Shown here in pieces: positions 9,311 through 18,508 of a DNA stretch of 64,000 nt. Made by a program: the position numbers and the translations under genes. How positions within the stretch are numbered: the first letter of the stretch is position 1; each line of letters begins with the position of its first letter. Location of the stretch: positions 47,363 to 111,362 of the forward strand of contig NZ_JAARZJ010000011.1 in NCBI RefSeq assembly GCF_014229245.1, in the 5' to 3' direction. Under the pieces are notes generated by a model. The model saw only the letters and a program-made list of their open reading frames with translations. It made no database searches and was not told the origin of the DNA. The DNA is from Listeria farberi (GTDB lineage Bacteria > Bacillota > Bacilli > Lactobacillales > Listeriaceae).

Positions 9311-9730
9311 TTACTTACTAACAACCGGAATATAAAGCGTAAACTCAGCTTCTCTAAGATCTTCCAAATTAAACGATCCCGCAATGCCAATCGTATCGCT
9401 TTGGCTCACTTCGCCGTAAGCTGCGCCGATGAAGCCGTCTAGTGCTGGACGGTCTGATTCGCTTGTTACGAATTTTGCGTATTTGCCTGCTGGGATGTCG
9501 AAGGTTGTGTTGCCGTTTTCACCGTTCACACTTGCTACGATGTAATATTGTAAGCCGTCAAGACTTGCGTTAATGCCAACGTAGTCTTTTTCGTTTTTTG
9601 CAAATTTTGTGTAGGCTGATTCTTTGATTTCGCTCATTGGGCCAAAGCCTTTTTGTGGATCAAATTCAGGGATTTCTACTTTATTTCCAGTAAATGTTTC
9701 TTTTTTTAATTCAACAATTTCAAATGCCAT
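9311..9730 (-). CDS. GyrI/AraC effector-binding-domain protein
   Basis: 139 residues matching the stand-alone small-molecule-binding domain of AraC-type regulators and GyrI (repeated SHS2 module). The opening MAFEIVELKKETFTGNKVEI and the later FDIPAGKYAKFVTSE segment are characteristic. The reading frame continues upstream to 9796, but the ATG at 9730 is preceded by GGAGGG and is the supported start. It is divergent from a WYL regulator, suggesting a ligand-sensing or sequestering protein controlled by that regulator. The ligand is unknown. Confidence 0.8.
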   Translation of the reverse strand: MAFEIVELKKETFTGNKVEIPEFDPQKGFGPMSEIKESAYTKFAKNEKDYVGINASLDGLQYYIVASVNGENGNTTFDIPAGKYAKFVTSESDRPALDGFIGAAYGEVSQSDTIGIAGSFNLEDLREAEFTLYIPVVSK

Positions 9731-9832
9731 AATATTTCCCTCCAAAAAGTTACTTAACTTTGATATGATGTAACTATAACACGCGAATGATGACAACTGT
9801 CTGTCATCATTCCAAAAACAAAGGAGAAAAAA

Positions 9833-10753
9833 ATGAAAATCGAGCGACTCATCGGAATTATCATGCTACTCCTCCAACGTGAGTTAGTCAGTGCTTCTGA
9901 ATTGGCTACAATGTTTGAGGTTTCCAAACGTACTATTTTTCGCGACATTGACACGCTCGCGATGGCGAATATCCCGATTTACACGATTGCCGGAACGAAA
10001 GGTGGTATTGGAATTATGCCTACCTACAAAGTCGACAAAAAGCTTCTCACAGCAGAGGATTTAACAGCTATTATCGCCAGCTTAGACGGGATGGAGCAGT
10101 TGCTTTCTTCCGCTGAAACCAAGAAAACCCTTCAAAAAATGAAAAACATGCTCGACCATTCCAGCGAACCGCCCAAAAGTTCGATTTCGCTTGATTTCTC
10201 CAATTTATCCATGAAAAAAGAGTTAAATGCTAAAGTCGAAAGTTTATATTTAGCGATAAAAAAACATCAACTAGTGGAACTCAGCTACATTGATCGAACC
10301 GGCAATCAAACCGTTCGTAAAACTGAGCCGTATCACCTCCTATTTAGGAATCGTTCTTGGTATTTGCAAGGTTACAGCTTGGAGCGTAGCGATTTTCGGA
10401 CGTTTAAAATGTCGCGTATTGTTGAACTGAAAACGCTGGAAGAAACTTTTGAAGCGCGGCCTTTTGTTGTAAAACCATTTGGCATGACCGCTTATAGACC
10501 CACGTTCTTGATGCATGAAGTCACTTTAATTGTAGATAAAATAGCTCGTGAACAAATCGTTGAGCGCTTTGATCCAGTTGCAATTTCACAGCAAGATGAA
10601 GAGCATTTTTTAGTAAAAGTGACACTTCCCGATCATGAGGCCGGGTACCGCTTTTTGCTCCAACTTGGAACACATGTAACCATTCAAAACCGTGATGACT
10701 TTTACGATAATTTTGTTGATTATTTAGCAGAAATCCAAGGAAAATATATCTAA
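9833..10753 (+). CDS. YafY-type HTH/WYL transcriptional regulator
   Basis: 306 residues. An N-terminal HTH_11 winged helix (MKIERLIGIIMLLLQRELVS, recognition helix FEVSKRTIFRDIDTL) is followed by a linker and a WYL domain with the signature RTGNQTVRKTEPYHLLFRNRSWYLQGY from about 155. WYL proteins bind ligands or nucleic acids and regulate adjacent genes. AAAGGAG precedes the ATG. It is divergent from the ligand-binding-domain gene across about 100 bases, so autoregulation of the shared promoter region is likely. Confidence 0.9.
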   Translation: MKIERLIGIIMLLLQRELVSASELATMFEVSKRTIFRDIDTLAMANIPIYTIAGTKGGIGIMPTYKVDKKLLTAEDLTAIIASLDGMEQLLSSAETKKTLQKMKNMLDHSSEPPKSSISLDFSNLSMKKELNAKVESLYLAIKKHQLVELSYIDRTGNQTVRKTEPYHLLFRNRSWYLQGYSLERSDFRTFKMSRIVELKTLEETFEARPFVVKPFGMTAYRPTFLMHEVTLIVDKIAREQIVERFDPVAISQQDEEHFLVKVTLPDHEAGYRFLLQLGTHVTIQNRDDFYDNFVDYLAEIQGKYI

Positions 10754-10757
10754 AAAC

Positions 10758-10783
10758 GGCTCTGCTAATTATTTAGCAGAGCC
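10758..10783. terminator. Bidirectional terminator
   Basis: A perfect 10-bp stem (GGCTCTGCTA / TAGCAGAGCC) with a six-base loop, A-rich on the left and T-rich on the right, between the convergent WYL regulator and the small hypothetical gene. Confidence 0.85.
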
Positions 10784-10791
10784 ATTTGATG

Positions 10792-10986
10792 TTAATCTTT
10801 ATATTTATAATCCAAATCTTGATACGCTGTTTGGTACGGTCCACCATCAGCTACTTCTGAATGATAAAGTGCTTTTAAAGCGAAAGTTTTTTCTAAATCC
10901 ATTTCTTTCATTAGCTTTTGAAGGCGTTCTTGCAAGTCTACGCTATCTTTTACAAGCTCTTTCATTTGTGATTTTACATATTTCAT
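10792..10986 (-). CDS. Small conserved hypothetical protein (64 aa)
   Basis: A short charged helical protein (MKYVKSQMKELVKDSVDLQE...) with no signal peptide or membrane segment and no family I can name. A GGAGCGG site lies before the ATG, a terminator lies directly downstream and codon use looks normal, so I regard it as a real gene. It stands between the WYL regulator and the PTS genes, with no evident link to either. Confidence 0.7.
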   Translation of the reverse strand: MKYVKSQMKELVKDSVDLQERLQKLMKEMDLEKTFALKALYHSEVADGGPYQTAYQDLDYKYKD

Positions 10987-11072
10987 AATAATTCCGCTCC
11001 TTTTCAGACATTATAACACTTTCTTCCCCGATAAAAAAGGAGTGCGACTATAAGCCACACTCCCTTACTTTT

Positions 11073-11375
11073 TTAACCGATTAATTCGATTGCTCTTTCA
11101 AGTACCGCTGCTCCGTTTACACGGCCGTAGTCTAACATATTAATTACTTCGACAGGAATTTTTCCGCCAACTACTTTTTCTGTGTTACCTTTTAAATAAC
11201 CAACTTGTGGTCCAAGCAAAATAACATCTGCTTTTTCCCAGTTTTCGTGCAGTTCAGCGTCGGATACAGCCCAGATATTTGCTTCAATACCTTGCTCCTG
11301 TCCTACTGCTTTCATTTTTTCTACTAAGAAACTTGTGGACATTCCAGCATTACATACTAATAAAATGTTTTTCAT
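11073..11375 (-). CDS. PTS lactose/cellobiose-type EIIB component
   Basis: A 100-residue soluble PTS phosphocarrier; the phosphorylated Cys is C8 in MKNILLVCNAGMSTSFLVEK. It passes phosphate from an EIIA to the sugar bound by the IIC encoded just upstream. It is the last gene of the operon glycosidase-IIC-IIB. No EIIA gene is in this cluster, so it must use an EIIA encoded elsewhere, for example the one at 42.4 kb or another chromosomal copy. Confidence 0.92.
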   Translation of the reverse strand: MKNILLVCNAGMSTSFLVEKMKAVGQEQGIEANIWAVSDAELHENWEKADVILLGPQVGYLKGNTEKVVGGKIPVEVINMLDYGRVNGAAVLERAIELIG

Positions 11376-11392
11376 TGGTTAAACTTCCTTCC

Positions 11393-12727
11393 TTATTTTG
11401 CTTCTGTTTTTTGAGCTGTAGCAAAAGCAACTTTTTCATCCATGCGTAGGAACGGCAGATAGATAAAGACCGTCACAACAATGATAATTACTTGTAAAAC
11501 GGACGCGCGCCAGTCCCCGCCAGTTGCTAAGAAACCTGAAATAATCGGCGGTGTCGTCCACGGGGTTTGTACAACTACATGATTAATCCAACCTGCTGCC
11601 GTCGCATAATACGCTGTTGTTAAAGAGAAAATTGGCGCTAGTACGAACGGGATAATTAGTAATGGGTTGAAGACAATCGGTAGACCAAAGATAATCGGTT
11701 CACTAATGTTAAATAGCGAAGGTGCTGCGGATAATTTCGAGATATCTTTGTAATCTTTTCGTTTTCCAAAGATGAAAATGGCAATTAGTAGACCAATCGT
11801 GTTTCCTGAGCCACCCATAACCGCAAATGTATCTTTGAAAGCCATGTTAATAATATGCGGAATTTCTTGATGATTCGCGTAGGCTACCATGTTTTCTTGC
11901 ATATTTTGAAGTAAAAATGGATCTAGTAACGGACCAGAAATAACTGCTTGGTGAATCCCTAAACCGAAGAATAAGTTAGCGATAGAAGTAATCAGCAAGA
12001 ATCCTGGAAGACTTGTCGTCACATAGCTAAGCGGCTTCGTGATAATTGTTGTAACAAGCGTGTTAAAGTCCATACTGAAAATTTGATTAACGGCAAATGA
12101 CACAATCGAGAAAATAATAACCGTAATCATAATCGGAATTAACACGTTAAATGATTTAATAACTGCCGGTGGAATATTTCCTGTTAAATTGATTTGCATA
12201 CGTTTGTTTTTCGATAATTTAATGAATAAATCGGTTGCAATTAAGCCAACGATAATACCAACGAACATACCTGACGCACCAGTATAACTAACTGGGATAA
12301 CATTTGGTACTTCGATTGATTTTGATGCGCCTTCTGGAAGAAACGTCATCGCAATCGGTGTTACGACAATAAATGAAGATAAAGCGACAAGAATTGGAGC
12401 AATGACATTTTTATAGCCACGATTCAAGCATAAATGATACGAAATCGCCACAGTGACCAAAAGTGTAATAACACTCAAGGTACCATTTCCGATTGAAATA
12501 CCAATTTCTTGCCAAGTTCTAAGTGTATCTGGGTTAACAATTTTGCCCATGAAGCCAGTCGGTTCTAAAATAACATAGTTAATCAGTGTGACAAAACCAG
12601 CTAAAATCATGAACGGCATAATACTCGCAAAAGCATCACGCAATGAACGCAAATGAATCTGACCACCAAGACGTTGTGCTACATTAATAAATCCATTAAC
12701 AATCGACTTCTTTTTCGTTTCAGCCAT
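11393..12727 (-). CDS. PTS lactose/cellobiose-type EIIC permease
   Basis: About 444 residues with many membrane helices. It is the sugar-translocating subunit of a cellobiose/diacetylchitobiose-type PTS, with conserved IIC motifs such as GNTIGLLIA, FNISEPIIFGLPIVFNP and QTPWTTPPIISGFLATGGDWRA. I choose ATG 12727, with GGAGG nine bases upstream. It overlaps the end of the glycosidase gene by eight bases, so the two are translationally coupled. The substrate is probably a beta-glucoside, from the neighbouring GH1 enzyme. Confidence 0.92.
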   Translation of the reverse strand: MAETKKKSIVNGFINVAQRLGGQIHLRSLRDAFASIMPFMILAGFVTLINYVILEPTGFMGKIVNPDTLRTWQEIGISIGNGTLSVITLLVTVAISYHLCLNRGYKNVIAPILVALSSFIVVTPIAMTFLPEGASKSIEVPNVIPVSYTGASGMFVGIIVGLIATDLFIKLSKNKRMQINLTGNIPPAVIKSFNVLIPIMITVIIFSIVSFAVNQIFSMDFNTLVTTIITKPLSYVTTSLPGFLLITSIANLFFGLGIHQAVISGPLLDPFLLQNMQENMVAYANHQEIPHIINMAFKDTFAVMGGSGNTIGLLIAIFIFGKRKDYKDISKLSAAPSLFNISEPIIFGLPIVFNPLLIIPFVLAPIFSLTTAYYATAAGWINHVVVQTPWTTPPIISGFLATGGDWRASVLQVIIIVVTVFIYLPFLRMDEKVAFATAQKTEAK

Positions 12728-14162
12728 TAGTTGTTTCCTCCCTTTTCGTCCCAACTAGTTTGCTTGTTTCATATTCAAAACCGTTCATGTCACTCATTTT
12801 TTTATAAAATTCGCCACTTTTCTTCATTGTGCGTTTGCCAGTTTCAACATCAAGTGAAACGAGTCCGTAACGGTTTTTATAGGCATTAATCCACGACCAA
12901 CAATCAATGAATGTCCATAAGTGATACCCTTTAATATCACAACCTTCTGCAATCGCTTGATGTACATACGCCAAATGATCTTTGACGAATTGAATCCGGT
13001 AATCATCTTGAATTTGCCCATCTTCATTTAAGAAACGCTCTTCATTCGCTACACCCATACCATTTTCAGAAATAAATGATTCGATGTTGCCGTAATTATC
13101 GCGAATATCAATACATAAATCGTAAATCCCACGTTCATAAATTTCCCAACCGCGATAAATATTCATTCGTTTACCTGGCATATTGTGCGGTTCAAAAAAC
13201 CAATCTGGTAAAAACGGACTTTTTTTATTAATAGCGGTTAAACGGGCTTTCACGCGTCTTGGTTCATAGTAATTTAGGCCAAGAATTTGCGCTGTATTTT
13301 CTTTAATAATCGTCAAATCTTCTTCCGTATATTCGGGCATTTGATCGTATTCGCGCATAATTTCAACTAATTTTTCTGGGAAAGTTCCTTTAACCATCGG
13401 ATCCAAGAAGCTTCTCGTATAAAAAGCATCACAGATTTCTGCAGCTTCTAAATCGTATTCGTTTTGGCTACGCGGATAAGTCGGGCTAAGGTTTAAAATT
13501 ACGCCGATTTTTGATGACAAGTTTAATTTTTTAAATGCTTTAATAGCTAATGCATGTGCCAATATTGTGTTAAAACCAGCTTGTGCACCGCGTTTGAAGT
13601 CAATTTGATTCGGATAATGGAAATCTTCTAAATACCCGCCAAGAATTGGTCCGAGTGGTTCGTTAAACGTAAACCAGTGGTAAACTAAATCGCCAAATTC
13701 TTTAAAACAAGTATCCGCAAAATGAACATAAGCATCCACAACTTCTCTTGATTCCCAGCCACCAGCGTCTTGAAGTGCAACGGGCATATCGAAATGATAT
13801 AAGTTCGCGAATGGTTTGATACCGTTTTCATTCATCTCAGTAAGTAAATCGCGATAAAACGCAATAGCTTTCTGGTTCACTTCGCCGACACCATCGTTTG
13901 GAAACATTCGCGCCCATGAAATCGAAATCCGGAACGAGTTATGTCCTGTTTTCTTCATCCACTGCACATCTTCTTTATACCGATTAAAATGATCTGTTGT
14001 AATTTCTGAACCTATACCTTCGTAAAAGCGATTCGGTTCTGTTTCAAACCAATGCTCCCAAACAGTTTTTGCCTTACCAGTGTCTCCGCGACCTTCTGCT
14101 TGTTCAGCAGACCACGCAGAGCCCCACCAAAAATCTTTTGGAAACGTTAATAATTCTTTCAT
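12720..14162 (-). CDS. GH1 family 6-phospho-beta-glucosidase/beta-glucosidase
   Basis: 480 residues with the full GH1 barrel. The acid/base Glu is E168 in HWFTFNEPLG; the nucleophile Glu lies in SFISENGMGV near 375; the N-terminal signature FPKDFWWGSAWSAEQAEG is intact. It would cleave the phosphorylated disaccharide delivered by the adjacent IIB/IIC. It is first in the operon and divergent from the GntR gene. Whether it needs a 6-phosphate cannot be read with certainty from sequence, though PTS linkage argues for it. Confidence 0.92.
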   Translation of the reverse strand: MKELLTFPKDFWWGSAWSAEQAEGRGDTGKAKTVWEHWFETEPNRFYEGIGSEITTDHFNRYKEDVQWMKKTGHNSFRISISWARMFPNDGVGEVNQKAIAFYRDLLTEMNENGIKPFANLYHFDMPVALQDAGGWESREVVDAYVHFADTCFKEFGDLVYHWFTFNEPLGPILGGYLEDFHYPNQIDFKRGAQAGFNTILAHALAIKAFKKLNLSSKIGVILNLSPTYPRSQNEYDLEAAEICDAFYTRSFLDPMVKGTFPEKLVEIMREYDQMPEYTEEDLTIIKENTAQILGLNYYEPRRVKARLTAINKKSPFLPDWFFEPHNMPGKRMNIYRGWEIYERGIYDLCIDIRDNYGNIESFISENGMGVANEERFLNEDGQIQDDYRIQFVKDHLAYVHQAIAEGCDIKGYHLWTFIDCWSWINAYKNRYGLVSLDVETGKRTMKKSGEFYKKMSDMNGFEYETSKLVGTKREETTNG

Positions 14163-14216
14163 TTTTTATGGCCTCCCTTTTGTCAAAATAAATATAGCAT
14201 ACATTTATTTAAAAAA

Positions 14217-14278
14217 CAATACTTTTGTTAAAAGATATATACTTTTATTTATAGGGATACCTTTTTATAAAAGTATAT
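14217..14278. promoter_or_regulatory. Candidate GntR operator region (inverted repeats)
   Basis: Between the divergent glycosidase and GntR genes lies a perfect 12-base inverted repeat, ATATACTTTTAT (14237-14248) and ATAAAAGTATAT (14267-14278). A third related half-site, ATACTTTTGTTAAAAGAT, ends near 14236. The repeats surround the likely promoters and are the best candidates for binding by the GntR product. Confidence 0.55.
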
Positions 14279-14318
14279 GGTATACTATGCTTATTACATC
14301 AGTAAAGGAGCCAATAAA

Positions 14319-15032
14319 ATGTCGGGAATGGCTAAATACATGGAAATATACATAGATATCCGTGATAAAATCAACCAAAACAAATACGAAATTAACGAGA
14401 AATTGCCTGATGGGGATAGTCTGGCACGCGTTTATGATTGCAGCAAACTAACTGTCAAAAAAGCGCTAGATATGCTCGTGCAAGAAGGTATGGTTATTAG
14501 ACGACGTGGTGCTGGGACTTTCGTTAAATCCCATTCTACTAACGGCGGCGAATTCGCGCTGGGTCCAATGTCAGGACTCGTAAATACATTTGGGAAAGAC
14601 AATATTAAATCGAAAGTCATTTTATTTTCTATTGAAAAACCATCGAAAGAAGTCGCAGAAAAATTAGAGATGCAGGATGACTATATTTACCGAATCATCC
14701 GGATGAGAGAAGTTGGTCACAAAGCTTATTCGATTGAACATACTTATATGCCACTTGCGATTATTCCAGGACTCGAGCCGCGTCATTTAGAGGACTCGAT
14801 TTATAATTATATTCGTGATGATTTGAAACTCAAGATGCAGAGTGCCCATGTTTGGGTGCGCGGGGATAAATCAAATCAAGAGGATAGCAAGCTCCTCGAT
14901 TTAGAAGAACCTACTTTTATGATGGAAATTGAAAAATTAGCACATTTGGAGGATGGTCGTGTGTTCGAATATTCGATAACGCGCCATACGTATGAATCAT
15001 TTGTGTTTGAAACGGTTTTTGTGCAGAATTAA
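14319..15032 (+). CDS. GntR-family (HutC/UTRA) transcriptional regulator
   Basis: 237 residues. An N-terminal GntR winged helix (LPDGDSLARVYDCSKLTVKKALDMLVQEGMV) is followed by a UTRA effector domain with YRIIRMREVGHKAYSIEHTYMP. AAAGGAG lies eight bases before the ATG at 14319; the frame is open upstream but has no ribosome site there. Divergent from the glycosidase/PTS operon, it is most likely its repressor and releases on binding a sugar phosphate. Confidence 0.9.
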   Translation: MSGMAKYMEIYIDIRDKINQNKYEINEKLPDGDSLARVYDCSKLTVKKALDMLVQEGMVIRRRGAGTFVKSHSTNGGEFALGPMSGLVNTFGKDNIKSKVILFSIEKPSKEVAEKLEMQDDYIYRIIRMREVGHKAYSIEHTYMPLAIIPGLEPRHLEDSIYNYIRDDLKLKMQSAHVWVRGDKSNQEDSKLLDLEEPTFMMEIEKLAHLEDGRVFEYSITRHTYESFVFETVFVQN

Positions 15033-15038
15033 AAAAAG

Positions 15039-15067
15039 CAGCGACTCTCTGAATTAGAGAATCGCTG
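15039..15067 (-). terminator. Terminator downstream of the PhnA-like gene
   Basis: A 12-bp stem (CAGCGATTCTCT / AGAGAGTCGCTG on the reverse strand, one G-U) with a five-base loop, followed by a T-run leftward; convergent with gntR. A T-run also exists rightward, so it may act in both directions. Confidence 0.8.
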
Positions 15068-15072
15068 TTTTT

Positions 15073-15408
15073 TTATATCTTCTTAACAAATTCTGATTTT
15101 AATTTCATTGGGCCGAAGCCGTCGATTTTGCAATCAATGTCGTGGTCGCCGTCTACTAAGCGGATATTTTTTACTTTTGTTCCCATTTTGATTGGGTTTG
15201 ATGCACCTTTTACTTTAAGATCTTTGATGACTGTGACAGAATCACCATCTGTTAGGACGTTGCCGTTTGAGTCTTTGAACACTTTTTCCTCGGTAGCTTC
15301 TTCTGCTACAGCACTCCACTCATGGCCACATTCCGGGCAAATTAATAGACCGCGATCTTCGTATGCATATTCTGAGTTACATTCTGGGCAATTTGGTAAT
15401 TTTGACAT
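15073..15408 (-). CDS. PhnA/YjdM-type zinc-ribbon protein
   Basis: 111 residues. The N-terminal zinc ribbon has two CPEC motifs ([17 protein letters not shown], then CPECGHEW). The C-terminal PhnA domain ([20 protein letters not shown]) is a small SH3-like fold. The family is often called an alkylphosphonate-utilisation protein, but that name comes only from E. coli operon position and no phosphonate genes are nearby. Single gene. Confidence 0.88.
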   Translation of the reverse strand: MSKLPNCPECNSEYAYEDRGLLICPECGHEWSAVAEEATEEKVFKDSNGNVLTDGDSVTVIKDLKVKGASNPIKMGTKVKNIRLVDGDHDIDCKIDGFGPMKLKSEFVKKI

Positions 15409-15444
15409 TTTATCAATTCCTCCGATTGTTGTAATAGTTGGCTG

Positions 15445-16164
15445 TTAATCTTCTAATTCGACGTTATGATATACTTTTTGCACGTCTTCTAGGTCTTCTA
15501 AAGCATCAATTAGTTTCTCGAATTTTTCTAAATCCTCACCTGATAATTGAATATCGTTTTGAGGAATCATCTCGATTTCCGCTACTGTAAATTCTTCAAT
15601 TCCAGCCGCTTTCAAACCTTCTTGTACTTTGTGGAAATCTTCTGGTTCTGCATAAATAATCGCTTGACCATCTTCGTCTAAAATGTCACGAACATCAATA
15701 TCCGCTTCCATTAAAAGTTCTAATAGCTCATCCGCATCTTTACCTTCAACACCAAAAATGGCTGTATTATCAAACATATAAGCAACAGAGCCACTAACGC
15801 CCATGTTTCCACCATTTTTGCTATAAGCTGCGCGAACATCGGATGCTGTACGATTCACATTATTTGTCAGTGCGTCTACGATAATCATCGAGCCGCTTGG
15901 ACCAAAGCCTTCATAGCGCAGTTCTGAATAAGTTTCATCTCCAGTGCCTTTCGCTTTTTCGATTGCACGGTCAATAATATGTTTTGGCACATTGTATGTT
16001 TTTGCACGTTCAATAACAAAACGTAATTTTTGGTTGGAATGTGGATCTGGGTCGCCTGATTTAGCCGCTACATATATTTCAATTCCAAATTTCGCATAGA
16101 TACGACTATTTGTTTTATCTTTTGACGCTTTTTTCTCTTTAATATTTGCCCATTTACGGCCCAT
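15445..16164 (-). CDS. YebC/PmpR-family DNA-binding/translation-associated protein
   Basis: 239 residues, the normal length for the family, starting [20 protein letters not shown] and containing the conserved DKGLRF-like segment ([19 protein letters not shown]) and the [17 protein letters not shown] motif. The YeeN-type MGRKWANI start separates it from the YebC-type MAGHSKW paralogue. Such proteins have been described as transcription regulators and, more recently, as factors helping ribosomes at difficult sequences. Monocistronic by spacing. Confidence 0.88.
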   Translation of the reverse strand: MGRKWANIKEKKASKDKTNSRIYAKFGIEIYVAAKSGDPDPHSNQKLRFVIERAKTYNVPKHIIDRAIEKAKGTGDETYSELRYEGFGPSGSMIIVDALTNNVNRTASDVRAAYSKNGGNMGVSGSVAYMFDNTAIFGVEGKDADELLELLMEADIDVRDILDEDGQAIIYAEPEDFHKVQEGLKAAGIEEFTVAEIEMIPQNDIQLSGEDLEKFEKLIDALEDLEDVQKVYHNVELED

Positions 16165-16260
16165 ATTACCACTCGCTTTCTAATTGGAGTTTTTCTCATG
16201 TCTCTGTACTATTATAAGTGTAGGAAACGAATTTGTTAAGTGGAAATTTAGCTATATTCG

Positions 16261-16770
16261 TTAAAAATGAATAGTTGTAGCGTTTTTAAGGTCAAAAAGC
16301 TGGTTTAAAAAGAAATAAGGAATGAATTCGCCCGAACTTCTTAATGCGTCTAACTCTTCTTTAGTGACAAAACGGGCATCTGCTACTTCTTCTTTTTGTA
16401 AAATTAAGTCGCTTAGTTCCACGTCTTTCGTAATAAACCAATAATCATCAAATCCTGCTTCGAAATGGTAACTGAATTTGGCACGGGTTTTACTTAAATC
16501 AATTGTAATTCCTAGTTCTTCTTGCACTTCTCGTTCAGCAGCTTGCAGGCTTGTTTCGCCTTTTAACGCAGAACCAGCCGCAGAAAGATCCCAATAATTC
16601 GGCCAACCTTCTTTATCTTTTTGGCGCTTTTGGATTAAAAGTTGCCCTTTTTCGTTAAAAATACATACGTGAACAACCAGATGAAGTTCTCCGGGTGCTA
16701 GTTTTTCACCGCGGATATGTGTTTTCCCGGTTAATTCACGATTCTCATTTAGCAAATCCCATTCTTCCAC
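16261..16770 (-). CDS. Nudix hydrolase
   Basis: 169 residues. The Nudix box is clear (GSALKGETSLQAAEREVQEE, then LGI). The opening MEEWDLLNENRELTGKTHIRGE is typical of the isopentenyl-diphosphate-isomerase-like branch of Nudix proteins found in Firmicutes. The substrate is unknown. Single gene. As I recall EGD-e, an iron-uptake/Tat cluster follows this gene there; here a WYL regulator follows instead. Confidence 0.88.
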   Translation of the reverse strand: MEEWDLLNENRELTGKTHIRGEKLAPGELHLVVHVCIFNEKGQLLIQKRQKDKEGWPNYWDLSAAGSALKGETSLQAAEREVQEELGITIDLSKTRAKFSYHFEAGFDDYWFITKDVELSDLILQKEEVADARFVTKEELDALRSSGEFIPYFFLNQLFDLKNATTIHF

Positions 16771-16832
16771 AGAAATCGACTCCTTCTGATCATTGTCTTG
16801 TTTTTATTATACAAAAAGCACCAAATTCTTTT

Positions 16833-17780
16833 TTAGGATGATAAATTTTGCATATGTTTTTTTATCGTATCGAGCTCATTTAGCAACATATCTCGCAATG
16901 AATCTGGCTGAATGGCTATAATTTTTTCACCATAACCTAGTAAATAATTGATAATAAATTGTTCCTCTCCTTTATGATAAAAACCATGAATAAAATTTCG
17001 CCCTTCCTGTTGATGAAGTTTCATCGATGGATAATTTTCTTTAAAAAATAAGTCAACACCATTTGAGGCAATTTCCACTTCAAAATTAGTTACGTTTGTT
17101 TTCTTATAAAAACCATCAGCCACTTTTTTTAAATCTTCCAATTTTCCAGCTTCAAAAGTATCATTTTCTTTTAGCCCAAGGATTTTATCACAGCGAAATA
17201 CCTGCATCCGTTTCGTTTCGAAGTTATAACTCGTCACATACCATTGCCCGTACGCCGAAGATATATTATAAAATTGAACAATATACGTTTTTTCAGTCCC
17301 ATTTTTATCATAATTAATCTGACATACTTTCTCTTCCATCGTAAATTGCAAAATAATATCTAGAAATTCACATTGATTATTATGCTTTATATAGCCGAGA
17401 CTAAATACTTCTTCCGTTTTTCGGAGCATTTCGATTTTTTCAGCTGAAAGACAACGTTCAAATTTCGTTTTTAATTTTTCCACGCTTAAATGAAAAGGTG
17501 TTGTTTCATAAGCCTTTAACGTAAGCATCGAAAAATAAAGCGCAAATACCTCATCGATATTAAAGACAATGGGCGAGAGTAGCCGATTACGAAGCACCTA
17601 ATAATGACCATTTCGTCCCCGTTCCGAGTAAATCGGCATACCTATTTCTTCTAAAGACTGTATATCTCGAATCGCCGTACTACGAGAAACGCCATATTTT
17701 CCCATTATGTCGCTTAATTGAAATGCATTTTTATCATTTAAAAACAGCATCATATCATTTAATCGTTCTGATTTTTTCAT
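16833..17780 (-). pseudogene. HTH/WYL regulator interrupted by an in-frame TAG
   Basis: Two adjacent frames form one protein. The first (start ATG 17780) holds the HTH (MKKSERLNDMMLFLNDKNAF, recognition helix YGVSRSTAIRDIQSLEE) and ends GRNGHY at a TAG at 17598-17600. The second continues in the same frame with VLRNRLLSPIVFNIDEVFAL and the WYL domain to 16833. Homologues read GGYRVLRNR-like across this point, so a single codon was lost to amber. Without suppression the product is a DNA-binding stub; a GTG directly after the TAG might restart the WYL part. It is divergent from the S51 peptidase gene, its probable target. Confidence 0.8.
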
Positions 17781-17801
17781 CTCCATCTCTTTTCTTTTAT
17801 C

Positions 17802-17840
17802 AATATTAAAAGGTGTCACTATTTGATACCTTTTAATATT
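17802..17840. promoter_or_regulatory. 17-bp palindromic operator and S51 peptidase promoter
   Basis: AATATTAAAAGGTGTCA and TGATACCTTTTAATATT form a 17-base inverted repeat with one mismatch and a five-base centre. The right arm overlaps TTGATA (17823-17828), which with TATAAC (17845-17850, spacer 16) forms a promoter for the peptidase gene. A regulator bound here would block that promoter. Confidence 0.65.
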
Positions 17841-17876
17841 ATACTATAACTAGAAATCAAACCCAAAGGAGCTAGA

Positions 17877-18497
17877 ATGATGAAAAACTTATTTTTGACC
17901 TCGTCTTTTAAAGATGTTATACCGTTATTTAAAGAAGTAAAAAGTAATTTCCAAGGAAAAACCGTTACTTTTATCCCGACCGCTAGCACAGTCGAAGAAG
18001 TAGTTTTTTATGTAGAAGCTGGTAAAAAAGCGCTCGAGGATTTAGGGTTAATTGTAGAGGAACTAGACGTGGCTACAGAAACTCTAGGAGAAATAACAGC
18101 GACACTCAAAAAAAATGATTTTATCTATGTTACTGGAGGAAATACTTTCTTTTTACTTCAAGAATTGAAACGAACTGGTGCAGATAAATTACTTTTAGAG
18201 GAAATTGCTAAAGGAAAATTATATATTGGTGAATCAGCTGGCGCAGTCATCACGAGTCCTAATATTTCGTATATCCAATCGATGGACAGCATAAAAAAAG
18301 CCACTAATTTAACCAACTATGATGCTTTAAATTTAGTCAATTTCTATACGCTTCCTCATTACAACAACGCACCTTTTAAAAAAATAACACAACAAATAAT
18401 AGCGGACTATGCGGATGATTTAAAAATATTTCCGATTAGTAACTGCGAAACTATTTTTGTACAAGGTAACGTGGTAACTTCGAAAGGAATTCTTTAA
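17877..18497 (+). CDS. Peptidase S51 (dipeptidase E-like) family protein
   Basis: 206 residues. The nucleophile elbow YIGESAGAVI holds the expected catalytic Ser (S120), preceded by FIYVTGGNTFFLLQELK, the family's oxyanion segment. S51 enzymes are cytosolic serine peptidases cleaving Asp-X dipeptides or cyanophycin fragments; exact specificity cannot be read here. Two tandem ATGs follow AAAGGAG, and the second (17880) has the better spacing of eight. Its divergent neighbour, the presumed regulator, is interrupted, so expression may be constitutive or unresponsive. Confidence 0.85.
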   Translation: MMKNLFLTSSFKDVIPLFKEVKSNFQGKTVTFIPTASTVEEVVFYVEAGKKALEDLGLIVEELDVATETLGEITATLKKNDFIYVTGGNTFFLLQELKRTGADKLLLEEIAKGKLYIGESAGAVITSPNISYIQSMDSIKKATNLTNYDALNLVNFYTLPHYNNAPFKKITQQIIADYADDLKIFPISNCETIFVQGNVVTSKGIL

Positions 18498-18508
18498 CCG
18501 CATTCTCC

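Noticed and set aside
9731..9796. N-terminal extension of the ligand-binding-domain gene
   Set aside because: No ribosome site, and the sequence includes the promoter region shared with the WYL gene; ATG 9730 with GGAGGG is better.
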